Below, one piece after another: positions 25,483-35,030 of a stretch of 64,000 bases of DNA. Numbering within the stretch: position 1 is the first letter of the stretch; every line of letters begins with the position of its first letter. Origin of the DNA: Collinsella sp. TF05-9AC (GTDB lineage Bacteria; Actinomycetota; Coriobacteriia; Coriobacteriales; Coriobacteriaceae). A model generated the notes under the pieces. The model did not search any database, was not told where the DNA came from, and saw nothing but the letters and a program-made list of their open reading frames with translations. The stretch spans positions 82,807-146,806 of the forward strand of contig NZ_QSSH01000001.1 in assembly GCF_003438495.1 (NCBI RefSeq). The letters run 5' to 3'. The position numbers and the translations under genes are program-made.

Positions 25483-26820
25483 ATGCCCCAGAACATCTTC
25501 GGTACCGATGGCGTCCGTGGCGTCGCCAATGCCGACCTCTCGTGCGACCTCGCGTTTCGCCTGGGCCGTGCGGCGACCAAGTTTCTTGGTCCGGATATCT
25601 GCATCGGCCGCGACACGCGCCTTTCGGGCACCATGCTCGAGAGCGCTCTGACCGCCGGCATTATGGCCGAGGGCGGCCGTCCTCATTGCTGCGGCGTTAT
25701 CCCCACGCCCGCCGTGGCGCTGCTCACTGTTCAAAACGAGCTCGATGGCGGCATTGTCATCTCCGCTTCGCACAATCCGCCGGAGTTCAACGGCATCAAG
25801 TTCTTTAGCCGCAAGGGTATGAAGCTTCCCGATGCTGTCGAGGAAGAGATCAGCGCCTGGGTCATGTCCGAGGAAGCCATGGCTGCCGACACGCTGCCGA
25901 CCGGCGCCGGTGTGGGCCACATCATCAAGATGAAGGACGCTCGCAAGGCATACGTCGACCACGCCATCGATACGCTCGATGGCCTGAGGCTCGACGGCCT
26001 AGTCGTTGCCGTCGACTGCGGTCACGGTGCTTCCTGCCAGACTACGCCCGCCGCGCTGCAGCGCCTGGGTGCCACGGTCCATGCCATCAACACCGATTAC
26101 TGCGGCACCGACATTAACGTTGAGTGCGGCTCTACGCACCTCGAGCCCCTGCGCGAGCTCGTGCTGCGCACCCATGCTGACATCGGTCTGGCCCACGACG
26201 GCGACGCCGACCGCGTGCTGTTCGTGGACAGCGAGGGCAATGAGATCGACGGTGACTACATCCTGGCTATCTGCGGTTCTGACCTCGCCGCTCGCGGCAA
26301 GCTCGCCAACTCCGAGATCGTCTCGACCGTCATGTGCAACCTGGGCTTCTCCATCGCTATGAAGGAGCAGGGCTTCGAGATGGTTCAGACCGCCGTGGGC
26401 GACCGCTACGTTTTGGAGCGCATGCTCGCGGACGGCGCCGTCATCGGCGGCGAACAGTCCGGCCACATCATCTTCCTGGAGCACAACACCACCGGTGACG
26501 GCTTGGTGACGGCTCTGCAGCTGCTGGCCGTGCTCAAGCGCACCGGTCGTACCCTCACCGATCTTGCCGGCATCATGAAGAAGTACCCGCAGGTACTCGT
26601 CAACGTGCATTCCGACAACAAGGCTGGTCTGGACGATTGCCAGCCCATCTGGGATGCCGTTGCTGCTGCCGAGAAGGAGCTTGACGGCCGCGGCCGCATT
26701 CTGGTGCGCCCGAGCGGCACCGAGCCGCTGGTCCGCGTGATGGCCGAGGCCGAGACGCACGAGCTGACCCAGCGCGTTGTCGACGACATCGTCGAGGTTG
26801 TCAAGCGCGAACTTCCCTAA
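25483..26820 (+). CDS. glmM: Phosphoglucosamine mutase
   Basis: 445 residues, normal for GlmM, which interconverts glucosamine-6-P and glucosamine-1-P on the way to UDP-GlcNAc and peptidoglycan. Motifs: substrate-binding FGTDGVRG at the N-terminus, active-site phosphoserine loop ISASHNPPEFNGIKFF, metal-binding DGDADR, the sugar-specificity loop GEQSGH and the phosphate-binding RPSGTEPLVRV. GGAAGGAG precedes the ATG. It lies upstream of a PTS IIA gene and nagB, forming an amino-sugar cluster though not clearly one operon. Confidence 0.97.
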   Translation: MPQNIFGTDGVRGVANADLSCDLAFRLGRAATKFLGPDICIGRDTRLSGTMLESALTAGIMAEGGRPHCCGVIPTPAVALLTVQNELDGGIVISASHNPPEFNGIKFFSRKGMKLPDAVEEEISAWVMSEEAMAADTLPTGAGVGHIIKMKDARKAYVDHAIDTLDGLRLDGLVVAVDCGHGASCQTTPAALQRLGATVHAINTDYCGTDINVECGSTHLEPLRELVLRTHADIGLAHDGDADRVLFVDSEGNEIDGDYILAICGSDLAARGKLANSEIVSTVMCNLGFSIAMKEQGFEMVQTAVGDRYVLERMLADGAVIGGEQSGHIIFLEHNTTGDGLVTALQLLAVLKRTGRTLTDLAGIMKKYPQVLVNVHSDNKAGLDDCQPIWDAVAAAEKELDGRGRILVRPSGTEPLVRVMAEAETHELTQRVVDDIVEVVKRELP

Positions 26821-26891
26821 TGGTCAAAAACCGTTGCCAAGTGGTAAACTGTTAAGGTTATTTTGATTGATTGGTATGTCCGAGGGGGAGC

Positions 26892-27389
26892 ATGTTCACT
26901 AAAGTCCTAAGGTCTTTTGGTATGCGTGGTCGAGTCCTTACGCTGGATGCTCCCATCTCGGGCGATGTCATTCCGCTTTCCGAGGTAAACGATCAGACGT
27001 TTGCCACCGGCCTTTTGGGCCAGGGCGTTGCCATTCAGCCTACGGGTACGCGCGTGATCGCGCCGGCTGATGCCAAGGTCGAGGCTATTTTTCCCACGGG
27101 ACACGCCGTTGCGCTTAACACGGTCGATGGCTTGGACGTGCTCATCCACGTTGGTTTGGACACTGTTCAGCTCGAGGGCAAGCACTTTACCGTACATGCG
27201 CAAGTGGGTGACATCGTCCATAAGGGCGATGTGCTCATTGAGTTCGATCGCGAGGCAATTGCTGCCGAGGGCTACGATGTGACGGTTCCCATCTTGGTGT
27301 GCAACTCCGTTGAGTTCTCGAGCATCAAGGGCTCCGTTGGCGTGCATGTCGAAGAGATGGACCAGCTCATCGTTGCTCGCGAGCGCTAG
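26892..27389 (+). CDS. PTS glucose-type EIIA protein (Crr-like)
   Basis: 165 residues from ATG 26892 behind GAGGGGGAG. It is a stand-alone IIA(Glc) domain that relays phosphate from HPr to an IIB partner. The two family histidines are visible: GHAVAL (about residue 75) and the phosphorylated His in VLIHVGLDTV (about residue 90). The C-terminal VPILVCNS motif is also typical. No IIB or IIC gene is nearby, so it may serve several permeases, or act in regulation as Crr does. Its place between glmM and nagB suggests N-acetylglucosamine uptake. Confidence 0.9.
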   Translation: MFTKVLRSFGMRGRVLTLDAPISGDVIPLSEVNDQTFATGLLGQGVAIQPTGTRVIAPADAKVEAIFPTGHAVALNTVDGLDVLIHVGLDTVQLEGKHFTVHAQVGDIVHKGDVLIEFDREAIAAEGYDVTVPILVCNSVEFSSIKGSVGVHVEEMDQLIVARER

Positions 27390-27660
27390 CAAGTGCACGT
27401 GGCCATTAGTCTACAATTCAAACACGTTTACGGAGGGCGCCCTTGAAAGAGGACGCCCTCAGTGGCAAGATGGGATTTGTCCGAAGCTAAAAGGCTTTGG
27501 GTCACCGTGGACGGGCAGGGGCCTCGACGCGGCTAGACACGAGACACATACATTACGCGACCTCGCCCTGGTGGCCGCACACGTTGGTTGCGGCCGACGC
27601 GGGCCGCGGGCAAGTGCTTGTAAGGGAGCCTTGCCTCTCTTGTACGAGAAAGGACGCGTA
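27390..27660 (+). promoter_or_regulatory. Long structured leader of nagB
   Basis: The 271-base gap has a TACAAT -10-like hexamer at 27412-27417, then a hairpin GAGGGCG...CGCCCTC (about 27434-27461) and several GC-rich dyads before the ribosome site GAGAAAGGA. No known riboswitch class was recognised. Confidence 0.4.
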
Positions 27661-28389
27661 ATGAAGATCATTAAAGCTAAAGACTACGAGGATATGAGCC
27701 GCAAGGCCGCTAATATCATCTCGGCCCAGGTTATCCTCAAGCCCGACTGTGTGCTGGGTCTTGCCACCGGCTCCACCCCGATCGGAGCCTACAAGCAGCT
27801 CGCTACTTGGTACAAGAAGGGCGACGTCGACTTTGCCGAGGTCAGCACCTACAACCTGGACGAGTATCGCGGCCTTTCGCACGACGATCCCCAGAGCTAT
27901 CACTACTTCATGCGTGAGAACTTCTTCGATCACATCAACATCGACCTGAACAACACGCATGTGCCCGACGGTTCCAACCCCGACGCCGCCGCTGCCTGCT
28001 CTGAGTACGACAAGATCGTCGCCGACGCCGGTTACCCGGATCTGCAGCTGCTCGGCATTGGCAACAACGGCCACATCGGCTTCAACGAGCCCGATGACCA
28101 CTTCTCCAAGGGCACGCACTGCGTCGACCTCACCGAGAGCACCATTCAGGCCAACAGCCGCCTGTTCGACAGTATCGACGATGTTCCCCGTCAGGCCTAC
28201 ACCATGGGTACCCAGACCATCATGTATGCCCGCATGATCCTGGTCGTCGCCAACGGCGAGGCCAAGGCTCAGGCCGTGCATGACATGTGCTATGGTCCGG
28301 TTACGCCCGAGTGCCCGGCTTCGATCCTGCAGCTGCACACCAACTGCGTCGTCGTTGCTGACGAGGCCGCTCTTTCGCTCTGCGAGTAA
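27661..28389 (+). CDS. nagB: Glucosamine-6-phosphate deaminase
   Basis: 242 residues from ATG 27661; the longer in-frame opening from 27310 runs through the previous gene and lacks a ribosome site. NagB turns glucosamine-6-P into fructose-6-P and ammonia. Motifs: GLATGSTPIGAYKQL (phosphate loop), NLDEYRGL (catalytic Asp), LGIGNNGHIGFNEP (catalytic His and Glu), and AYTMGTQTIMYAR. It runs opposite to GlmM in flux, linking wall-sugar salvage to glycolysis. The product feeds ammonia that the glutamine synthetase at 39688 could capture. Confidence 0.97.
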   Translation: MKIIKAKDYEDMSRKAANIISAQVILKPDCVLGLATGSTPIGAYKQLATWYKKGDVDFAEVSTYNLDEYRGLSHDDPQSYHYFMRENFFDHINIDLNNTHVPDGSNPDAAAACSEYDKIVADAGYPDLQLLGIGNNGHIGFNEPDDHFSKGTHCVDLTESTIQANSRLFDSIDDVPRQAYTMGTQTIMYARMILVVANGEAKAQAVHDMCYGPVTPECPASILQLHTNCVVVADEAALSLCE

Positions 28390-28418
28390 CGCGACCAAGC
28401 GATCTTACATAGCTTTCC

Positions 28419-28448
28419 AAAAGGCCCTCGCTTTGCGGGGGCCTTTTT
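28419..28448 (+). terminator. nagB terminator
   Basis: AAAGGCCCTCGC / GCGGGGGCCTTTTT stem-loop with a TTT loop. Confidence 0.9.
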
Positions 28449-28838
28449 AGTGGACATAGGCCGTGGCACATGCATGACGGAAACCTTGCCACATGCTTGG
28501 CGAGCGGGCTCTAAATTATGAGATTCATTCCATACCAGATTCTATGCACATTTGCCACTATAGAGTCGCAGGCGGTAGCGAGGAATAGGCGAGTTGCGCA
28601 ACTCAAATAAAAACAGCCGACTGCGCTACACTGCAAATTGGATGGGACATGCTGGCAAGCGCATTGACCTGCACAAAGACCTATTGGTTGGGGAATAAAA
28701 TACCATCGGGCCTCGCTGTACAAAAACTTGCCAAACACGTACCGGCAGACAGCCAAAAACTCTAAGTCGCGCTATTCACGGGGTGGCTCATATGGTCCTG
28801 CAGCTACGGTGTCCATATGGTCGAGTAGAGGAGCAGGC
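28449..28838. other. 390-bp intergenic region upstream of the STAND/SARP gene
   Basis: AT-richer than its surroundings. TACACT at about 28623 could be a -10 box and CATATGG occurs twice just before the ribosome site, but I see no gene, repeat array or clear operator. Confidence 0.4.
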
Positions 28839-31835
28839 ATGGTAAACGATCTGGGCAATACGAATGACCTCGAGTTGATGCCGACGGGCGGCGGCTATAT
28901 GGTGCGGCGCGATCGCTTGATGAACGAGCTCATCGTTAAAGGGCGCAAGGCGGGAATCGTTCTGCTTTACGCGCCCGACGGGTTTGGTAAGACGTCGGTA
29001 TTGCTGCAATACGTGCAGGAAGTTAAATCGGACCCCACGCGAGGGCCGGTTCGGATAATCGAGGCCGACCGCGCGATTGGACGCGAGCTCTTTATGCAGC
29101 TCGAGGTTGTCGCCGATGAGCTCAAGGACAAGCCGCACTCGCTCGTTGCGATCGACAACGTGCCCAATCTCGAGCAGCGCGAAACAGAGGACCTCATCGA
29201 TCGAATCCGCAGCTTACGTGCTACGGGGACGGGGGTCTTTATTACTTGCCGCCCCTCCAACCGATTGCTTATCCACGGGCTGGGCGATTCTGTAAAAGTC
29301 AATGCGCAGATGCTCAAGGTGCACGCCTATGAGTATTCGTCATGGGCCACGGCGTTCTCGATCAGCACATCGCTCGATTTTTATCGGCTCACGCAGGGTG
29401 TGCCAGAGCTGGTATCTGCCCTGCAGGCGGGAATGTATGGACAGGGCGATGTTGCCGGGTTGCTCGAGAACGAAATCGTCAACGTGTGCGGTGCGGCGCT
29501 GGCCGATCTCGCATCGCTCGAGAACAACCTGCTGTTTACCGTTGCCTGCTTGATGGTGCTGATGGGCGAGGGCCGCATTGCGGAGCTAGAGGCGTGCGGT
29601 GTGAGGCTTTCGATGGTCGACCAGTCCATCTTTGTGCGCGATTATCCGATTTTTGGCGTGGATCCGTCTGATCGCACCTTTAGGTGTTTGGGCGCTAAGG
29701 ACAACGCGCGTCTGAGACTGCGAAAGCTTGTTGCCGAGATCCGTCCCGAACTGGTATCGCGGGCTGCTCGCATTTTGATTAAGGCAGGCAGATGCGATTT
29801 GGCCATGGACCTGGCCGATGCGTTCTTGGACCGCCGTGTGGTGTTGGAGCTAGCCGGGCAGTATGGGGCCGATCTTGCCCTGACCGGGCATGGAGGGGAC
29901 ATTTGCCGCGCGGCGTCGGCGATGATCAATGCGGAAAAGCAGGAGCAAGAGCCGGCACCCGCCGAGGCACTCGGCGTGTATCTGGCGGCTGTCAGCGTGT
30001 GCAATACAAAGCTAGCAAGGTATATGGCGTCCGTTATCGAACGCGCGGGTGATCAGGCGGCGCGCGAGCTCGACCCCGCTACCTGGAAAATAGCCCAGGC
30101 GCTCACTATCGCCTTTTACGGTGACAATGACCTGGGACTTCCCACCAATCCTGTTTTGCAAGAACAGACATCCTGCGAGGTACTCGACATGCTGTCCGCG
30201 CATATCGAGATCAAGCGCCATCTAATCGAGCGAGCGGAAGACGGCAATGTTCTCGCGAAGCTCAAGGCGTGCAAAGTCTATGATTGCGAGCTCGACATCG
30301 CGGGGATTCTCATACAGGCCGACCATATGCTGGTGGAGCTGTTCGACGGCTCGTTTACTAAACCCGACGAGCGCGATGACAAGATGGCTCAGATACTCGA
30401 GGCGCTCGATATCCGTGGGCTTAAGGCGCCATCCATTTGGCTGCGTATGGTATTAGCAGCGCGGCGCCTGCTCGCGGGCTTGCCCGTGACCGACGATGTG
30501 GCGTTTGGCGAGCTCGACCGCTTTGCGGTGCGTGTTCGCGACAATCAAATTCAGTTGTTTGGTCTATTGCTGGAGGGCTGGCAATCGCTGGCGGAGGGGC
30601 GGCCGGTCAACGCGAAGTTCCGCGCGGTCCAGGTGCTCAAGCTCGCTGACGAATCGATTACGTACATGCGCGAAAATGCATTGCTGCTGGAGCGCGTGGC
30701 GTACCTGCGCAATACGTCGCTGGTATCGGTTCGCGAAGAGGCAGAGCTGCTCGACATTAGCAAGACGCAGGTCAATGGCTCAGAAGCCTGGATCGTGGCG
30801 CTGCACCTGGCCGCTGCGGGCCGCGACAGCGATCTTGCTGCCTGGATGTCTATGAATCGCTCGGGGATTTTAGACCCATCGTATCGGCTGTTCGCGCGTC
30901 TTGCGATGCATTGTCTGGGCGAGCCTGCCGTCAGGATTCGCAAGAAGCTTCCGGTGCGCGAGCTGTCGCGGTATTCACTACGCGATGACTTTGAGGGTGA
31001 AAGTGAGCACCTGTTCCAGGCGGGCGAGGTTGAGGCAGTCGATACTATCGGCCATATTGAGATGCGCATGTTTGGCGCGTTTCGCGCCGAGCGCGACGGT
31101 TTTCCCATCACGGATAAGATGTGGCGTCGCAAAAAGGCGGCAACGCTTGCCGAACGCCTTGCGTTAGGTATGGATGCCATGGTCGACCGCGAGACGATCG
31201 CCATGGAGTTGTGGCCCCATGCCGAGTTTAACGCCGCGCGCAACAATCTGTATTCGACGGTATCGCGCTTGCGCTCGGCTTTGGGTCCAACGCCGGATGG
31301 CAAGTCGTGTGTGCTCATCCAAAACGAGTGCATTGGACTCAACGGCGACTACGTTAAGACTGATGTTAGGCTCTTTGAACAGCTGAGCCGCGAGATCTTG
31401 GGAAATCGCATGGGTGCGAGAGGGCCTCACCTGGTTGAGCTATGTCTTAAGGTTGAGCAGCTCTACGCGGGCCCGCTGTATGTTCCCACCGGTTGCAATC
31501 CCACGTTCTTTACGCGTATGCGCCACATAATGCAATCCAAGTACATCGACTGCATGATTAGGGGAGCGAATGCCGCTCTCGAGGAGAATGACCTGCAATC
31601 GGCAATTTGGCTCGTGGAATCGGGGCTTCGCCAGGAGACGGCGCGCGAGGACATGGTTCGCTGCGCCATGCGCGTTTACGGTGCGGCGGGACGACGCCGC
31701 GATGTTGTCGAGTTATACAGCGGTCACATGCACCACCTGCGAGAGCAGGTTCAAGGCGTGCCCGAGCCCGAGACAAGGCGCCTGTATGAGCGCCTGGTCG
31801 AAGGCAGGCTCAAGCGCGTGCTTGTCGAGCGATAA
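28839..31835 (+). CDS. STAND NTPase / SARP (BTAD) transcriptional regulator
   Basis: 998 residues from ATG 28839 behind AGAGGAG. The N-terminal ~300 residues form a MalT/STAND-like NTPase with Walker A APDGFGKTS and a Walker B-like LVAIDNV. A long helical (TPR-like) middle follows. The last ~250 residues are a SARP module: an OmpR-type winged helix (MFGAFRAERDGFPITDKMWRRKKAATL, given here as MFGAFRAERDG and MWRRKKAATL) ending near NNLYSTVSRLRSALG, then a bacterial transcriptional activation domain with TPR-like repeats (LVELCLKVEQLYAGPLYV and ESGLRQETAREDMVRCAM). Such proteins act as signal-gated activators. No target operon is obvious: nagB upstream has a terminator and yhbY is convergent. 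It may act at distant genes. Confidence 0.85.
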   Translation: MVNDLGNTNDLELMPTGGGYMVRRDRLMNELIVKGRKAGIVLLYAPDGFGKTSVLLQYVQEVKSDPTRGPVRIIEADRAIGRELFMQLEVVADELKDKPHSLVAIDNVPNLEQRETEDLIDRIRSLRATGTGVFITCRPSNRLLIHGLGDSVKVNAQMLKVHAYEYSSWATAFSISTSLDFYRLTQGVPELVSALQAGMYGQGDVAGLLENEIVNVCGAALADLASLENNLLFTVACLMVLMGEGRIAELEACGVRLSMVDQSIFVRDYPIFGVDPSDRTFRCLGAKDNARLRLRKLVAEIRPELVSRAARILIKAGRCDLAMDLADAFLDRRVVLELAGQYGADLALTGHGGDICRAASAMINAEKQEQEPAPAEALGVYLAAVSVCNTKLARYMASVIERAGDQAARELDPATWKIAQALTIAFYGDNDLGLPTNPVLQEQTSCEVLDMLSAHIEIKRHLIERAEDGNVLAKLKACKVYDCELDIAGILIQADHMLVELFDGSFTKPDERDDKMAQILEALDIRGLKAPSIWLRMVLAARRLLAGLPVTDDVAFGELDRFAVRVRDNQIQLFGLLLEGWQSLAEGRPVNAKFRAVQVLKLADESITYMRENALLLERVAYLRNTSLVSVREEAELLDISKTQVNGSEAWIVALHLAAAGRDSDLAAWMSMNRSGILDPSYRLFARLAMHCLGEPAVRIRKKLPVRELSRYSLRDDFEGESEHLFQAGEVEAVDTIGHIEMRMFGAFRAERDGFPITDKMWRRKKAATLAERLALGMDAMVDRETIAMELWPHAEFNAARNNLYSTVSRLRSALGPTPDGKSCVLIQNECIGLNGDYVKTDVRLFEQLSREILGNRMGARGPHLVELCLKVEQLYAGPLYVPTGCNPTFFTRMRHIMQSKYIDCMIRGANAALEENDLQSAIWLVESGLRQETAREDMVRCAMRVYGAAGRRRDVVELYSGHMHHLREQVQGVPEPETRRLYERLVEGRLKRVLVER

Positions 31836-31867
31836 AAAACGGGCATCCGAATCACTCGGACGCCCGC
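31834..31867 (-). terminator. Terminator of yhbY (minus strand)
   Basis: GGGCGTCCGA / TCGGATGCCC stem followed on the minus strand by six Ts; it begins at the stop codon of the convergent regulator gene. Confidence 0.9.
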
Positions 31868-31893
31868 AAGCTACTCGGTATGGCCACTCGGTT

Positions 31894-32193
31894 TTAGACG
31901 AGCTTGATCTTCTCGATATCCTTGCGCGAGGACTCGCGATACAGCGAGAACTTGCGGCCGATAACCTGAACGACCTCGGCGTGGCAGCGCTCGGCGAGCT
32001 CCTCGGCGGCCTCGCGGGCAGAAAGGCTGGAGCCGTCCAGCACGGAGCACTTAACGAGCTCGTGCTTCTCCAGGTAGGCGACCGTCTGCTCGACGGTGCC
32101 CTCGTTGACATCGGACTTACCGATGATGATGGCGGGGTTGAGGTGATGGGCCATGCTGCGAAGCTGCTTGACCTGGGCTCCTGTCAGTGCCAT
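31894..32193 (-). CDS. yhbY: YhbY-family (CRM domain) RNA-binding protein
   Basis: 99 residues, the whole being one CRM domain: LTGAQVKQLRSMAHHLNPAIIIGKSDVNEG (start given in part) with the GKxG-like loop as IIGKSDV, then LEKHELVKCSVLDG and the C-terminal VIGRKFSLYRES. YhbY proteins bind the pre-50S subunit and assist ribosome assembly. A terminator follows. The upstream gap of 158 bases contains only a small hairpin (GGGGCGCCCC). Confidence 0.93.
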   Translation of the reverse strand: MALTGAQVKQLRSMAHHLNPAIIIGKSDVNEGTVEQTVAYLEKHELVKCSVLDGSSLSAREAAEELAERCHAEVVQVIGRKFSLYRESSRKDIEKIKLV

Positions 32194-32351
32194 GGGTTCT
32201 CGCTTTCTATGTATGGGGCGCCCCGCAATGGGGCCTTAATCTACGTGAGCTGTCCCACGATAGCGCAGGAACGGCGCGGTGTGGAGCGCGTTTGCCCAGT
32301 TCGCAAAGAATGCGGATGCCGGGCGGGAAGACGATGCAAGCTTTAGATGGG

Positions 32352-33239
32352 CTACGGGCGGGGTACGGAGACCGGCTCCCAGGCGATAAACGCCCATCGG
32401 ACTTTGCGGATGTGGTCGAGCATGTAACGTCCCTGCGGTACGCCCTTGGATCCCGGCTCGCCGGCATGGGGGTTCTCGATCATGTGGTGGGCGATATAGT
32501 CGCGCAGGCGGTCGATCTTATCCTCGTTGCCATGTTCGAGCATGCGAGAAAAATCCGCCACGCCCGCCTCGAGACTATCGAAGGTGTCACGGCGGGGCGA
32601 TTCAAAGTACGTGACCTGCGGCAGTGCACCCATCTGAATAAGGATGTTAAAGGCATACACAAAACCATTACTGCAGGTAACCGAGGCGCCGATGGCATTC
32701 ATCAAGTGCAGGTCATAACGCGGACTCGAGTTGGCGATCATCGTGACGGCACAACGCCGACGAGTCGTACGGTCAAGCTTGGCAAGTGCCCCTTTTAGGT
32801 TGGTCGTGGTGACAGAGCGACTGGCAAAGGCAACATCTACCGCTTTCGCGACCGGCCCAACCAAATCCCAGTCATCATCCCAAGCAAGCTCAAGCGGCGT
32901 AATGCGATCCTCGAGTCCATAGTACTCAATGCCAGCATCAAGCGTGCCCAACATAGCAGGGGAAAAGTCAGCAGCAATCACAGGATGTCCAGCCTGAGCA
33001 AGCGGAATAGCAATCGACCCAGCCCCGCACCCCATATCGAGCACCGACTCACCAGGCTCAAGCGCCAACAATTGTATAAAATCCCGAGCATACGGGGCAG
33101 TTTCCAGCGGACGAAAATGCCGAGCCCGCTTATCCCACTCAAAAGGATCATCAGCCCGTCGCCGATCAGCTTGCAGACGCATCCATTCGCCATTCCAATC
33201 AGCAGAAAGCAGCTCAGATTGAATTGCACCATCAGCCAC
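32352..33239 (-). CDS. Class I SAM-dependent methyltransferase
   Basis: 295 residues from GTG 33239, with GAGGGGGA seven bases upstream. The Rossmann SAM-binding motif I is VLDMGCGAGSIAIPLA, motif II has HPVIAADFSPAML, and an acidic motif follows (LELAWDDDW). The N-terminal cap (ADWNGEWMRLQADRRRADD) and the segment FDSLEAGVADFSRML are like those of small-molecule methyltransferases found near metal or corrinoid genes in anaerobes, but the substrate cannot be read from the sequence. It is monocistronic on the minus strand. Confidence 0.82.
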   Translation of the reverse strand: MADGAIQSELLSADWNGEWMRLQADRRRADDPFEWDKRARHFRPLETAPYARDFIQLLALEPGESVLDMGCGAGSIAIPLAQAGHPVIAADFSPAMLGTLDAGIEYYGLEDRITPLELAWDDDWDLVGPVAKAVDVAFASRSVTTTNLKGALAKLDRTTRRRCAVTMIANSSPRYDLHLMNAIGASVTCSNGFVYAFNILIQMGALPQVTYFESPRRDTFDSLEAGVADFSRMLEHGNEDKIDRLRDYIAHHMIENPHAGEPGSKGVPQGRYMLDHIRKVRWAFIAWEPVSVPRP

Positions 33240-33407
33240 GGGCCATCCCCCTCACAACAAAAAAGCGACTCCTTCCAAAAGAAGAGCCGCAACCAGCATA
33301 TATCAGAAAAAGAACCGTTCCAACGCCAAACCGCCGCACCAGCCAAGTGGTGCAGGAGCGAAGCAACTGCAACCGGGATAGAACCCAACTGAGGTCCCGT
33401 TGTGCGG

Positions 33408-33541
33408 GAGCCCCGGGGAGGGCAAATATATAAGGTCGATCGCGAGTTCCGCACGAGCCGGAGAGCACTTAATGTGCTCTCCGTGCGAGTCAGGACTGTC
33501 CGAGCAGGCGACCTTATATATTTGCCCTCCCCGGGGCTCCT
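33408..33541. repeat. 134-bp nested palindrome (32-bp perfect arms, inner hairpin)
   Basis: The arms 33408-33439 (GGAGCCCCGGGGAGGGCAAA...) and 33510-33541 are perfect reverse complements over 32 bases, including an AT-rich TATATAAGG block. Inside, GGAGAGCAC-TTAAT-GTGCTCTCC (with CGCAC/GTGCG around it, 33451-33489) forms a second hairpin. Its plan equals that of 12909-13051, with unrelated sequence. It ends 16 bases before the UPF0210 stop. The rest of 33240-33557 shows no gene. Confidence 0.85.
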
Positions 33542-33557
33542 CGCCCGAACCCCTCAG

Positions 33558-34922
33558 CTAGTTCTTGAGCGAGTTCAGCGGCGCCGGGAAGCGTCCGCCA
33601 CGGTGGGCGAGCACGGTGCCGGCGTTGGGGTTCACCGGCATGATGGGCGCACGGCCGAACAGACCGCCGTACTCGACGCAGTCGCCCACGCCCTTACCGA
33701 TGGCGGGAATCACGCGGACGGCCGTGGTCTTATTGTTGATGACGCCGATGGCCATCTCGTCGGCGATAATGCCGGCGATGGTCTCGACCGGGGTGTCGCC
33801 GGGGATGGCGATCATGTCCAGGCCGACGGAGCACACGCAGGTCATGGCCTCGAGCTTCTCGAGCGAAAGCGCGCCGGCCTCGACGGCGGCGATCATGCCG
33901 GCGTCCTCGGACACGGGGATAAAGGCGCCCGAGAGACCGCCCACGCTGGAGCTGGCCATGACGCCGCCCTTCTTGACGGCATCGTTGAGCATGGCGAGCG
34001 CGCAGGTCGTGCCGGGGCCACCGCAGGTGCCCACGCCGATGATCTCGAGGATGCGCGCGACGGAGTCGCCGATGGCGGGCGTAGGTGCCAGCGACAGGTC
34101 GACAATGCCCTTCTCGACACCCAGGCGACGGGCGGCCTCGCGGCTCATGAGCTCGCCGGCACGGGTAATCTTAAAGGCGGTCTGCTTGATCTTCTCGGCG
34201 ACTTCCATCATCGATGCGGAATCGGGCAGCGTCTCCAGGGCTGCGGCCATAACGCCGGGGCCCGAGACGCCTACGTTGATGACGGCGTCGGCCTCGCCAC
34301 CGCCGTGGACGGCGCCCGCCATAAACGGGGAGTCCTCGACCATGTTGGCAAAGCAGACAAACTTGGAGGCGCCGACGGAATCCTCGTCTGCCGTAAGCTT
34401 GGCGGCATCGATGATGGTCTGAGCCGCCATGAGCACGGCGTCCATGTTGATGCCGGCACGCAGGCTGGCGACGTTGACGCTGGAGCAGACGCGGCTGGTG
34501 GTGGCAAGCGCCTGGGGGATGGACTGGATGACGCGGCGGTCGGCGTCGCCGATGCCCTTCTGGACGAGTGCGGAGAAGCCGCCCAGGTAATCGATGCCGA
34601 GCGTCTCGGCCGCGCGGTCGAGGGCATGCGCGATGGGGGTGAGGTCCTCATCCTTGCAGCACGCGGCGATCTGTGCCACCGGGGTGACGGAAACGCGCTT
34701 GTTGACGATGGGGATACCGTACTCGCGCTCGAGGTTCTCGGCGGTCTCGACCAGGTGCTCAGCCGTGTGCGTCACGTGGTCGTAGATCTTCGTGCACATG
34801 CGGTCGAGGTTCTCGTCACCGCAACCCATGAGCGAAACACCCATGGTGATGGTCCTGATGTCGAGGTTCTGCTCCTCAACCATGCCGCGGGTTTCCGCGA
34901 TTTCTGCGGGCGTGATCGCCAT
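33558..34922 (-). CDS. UPF0210 / PFL-family protein
   Basis: 454 residues from ATG 34922, chosen for the AGGAG seven bases upstream; in-frame openings further up lack one. The family (also DUF711) has a conserved fold related to anaerobic pyruvate-formate-lyase-like barrels, but its reaction is not established. Diagnostic stretches are [44 protein letters not shown] and the C-terminal [10 protein letters not shown]. In many Firmicutes the gene follows a small ACT-domain gene (UPF0237); none is present beside it here. A strong hairpin separates it from metH. Confidence 0.9.
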   Translation of the reverse strand: MAITPAEIAETRGMVEEQNLDIRTITMGVSLMGCGDENLDRMCTKIYDHVTHTAEHLVETAENLEREYGIPIVNKRVSVTPVAQIAACCKDEDLTPIAHALDRAAETLGIDYLGGFSALVQKGIGDADRRVIQSIPQALATTSRVCSSVNVASLRAGINMDAVLMAAQTIIDAAKLTADEDSVGASKFVCFANMVEDSPFMAGAVHGGGEADAVINVGVSGPGVMAAALETLPDSASMMEVAEKIKQTAFKITRAGELMSREAARRLGVEKGIVDLSLAPTPAIGDSVARILEIIGVGTCGGPGTTCALAMLNDAVKKGGVMASSSVGGLSGAFIPVSEDAGMIAAVEAGALSLEKLEAMTCVCSVGLDMIAIPGDTPVETIAGIIADEMAIGVINNKTTAVRVIPAIGKGVGDCVEYGGLFGRAPIMPVNPNAGTVLAHRGGRFPAPLNSLKN

Positions 34923-34967
34923 CCTTGCGCTCCTATCTGCCAAAACGAGCATAGTCTTGTCTATTCT

Positions 34968-35005
34968 AACGTGCCGCACGTGCCAAGTGGCGCGTGCGGC
35001 ACGTT
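34968..35005. terminator. Strong hairpin between metH and the UPF0210 gene
   Basis: A 13-bp perfect stem AACGTGCCGCACG / CGTGCGGCACGTT. On the minus strand it lies just after metH, though the following T run is short (TTAGAAT). Confidence 0.7.
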
Positions 35006-35030
35006 TTGGTGCTCGGTTGTTTCCGTTGTG

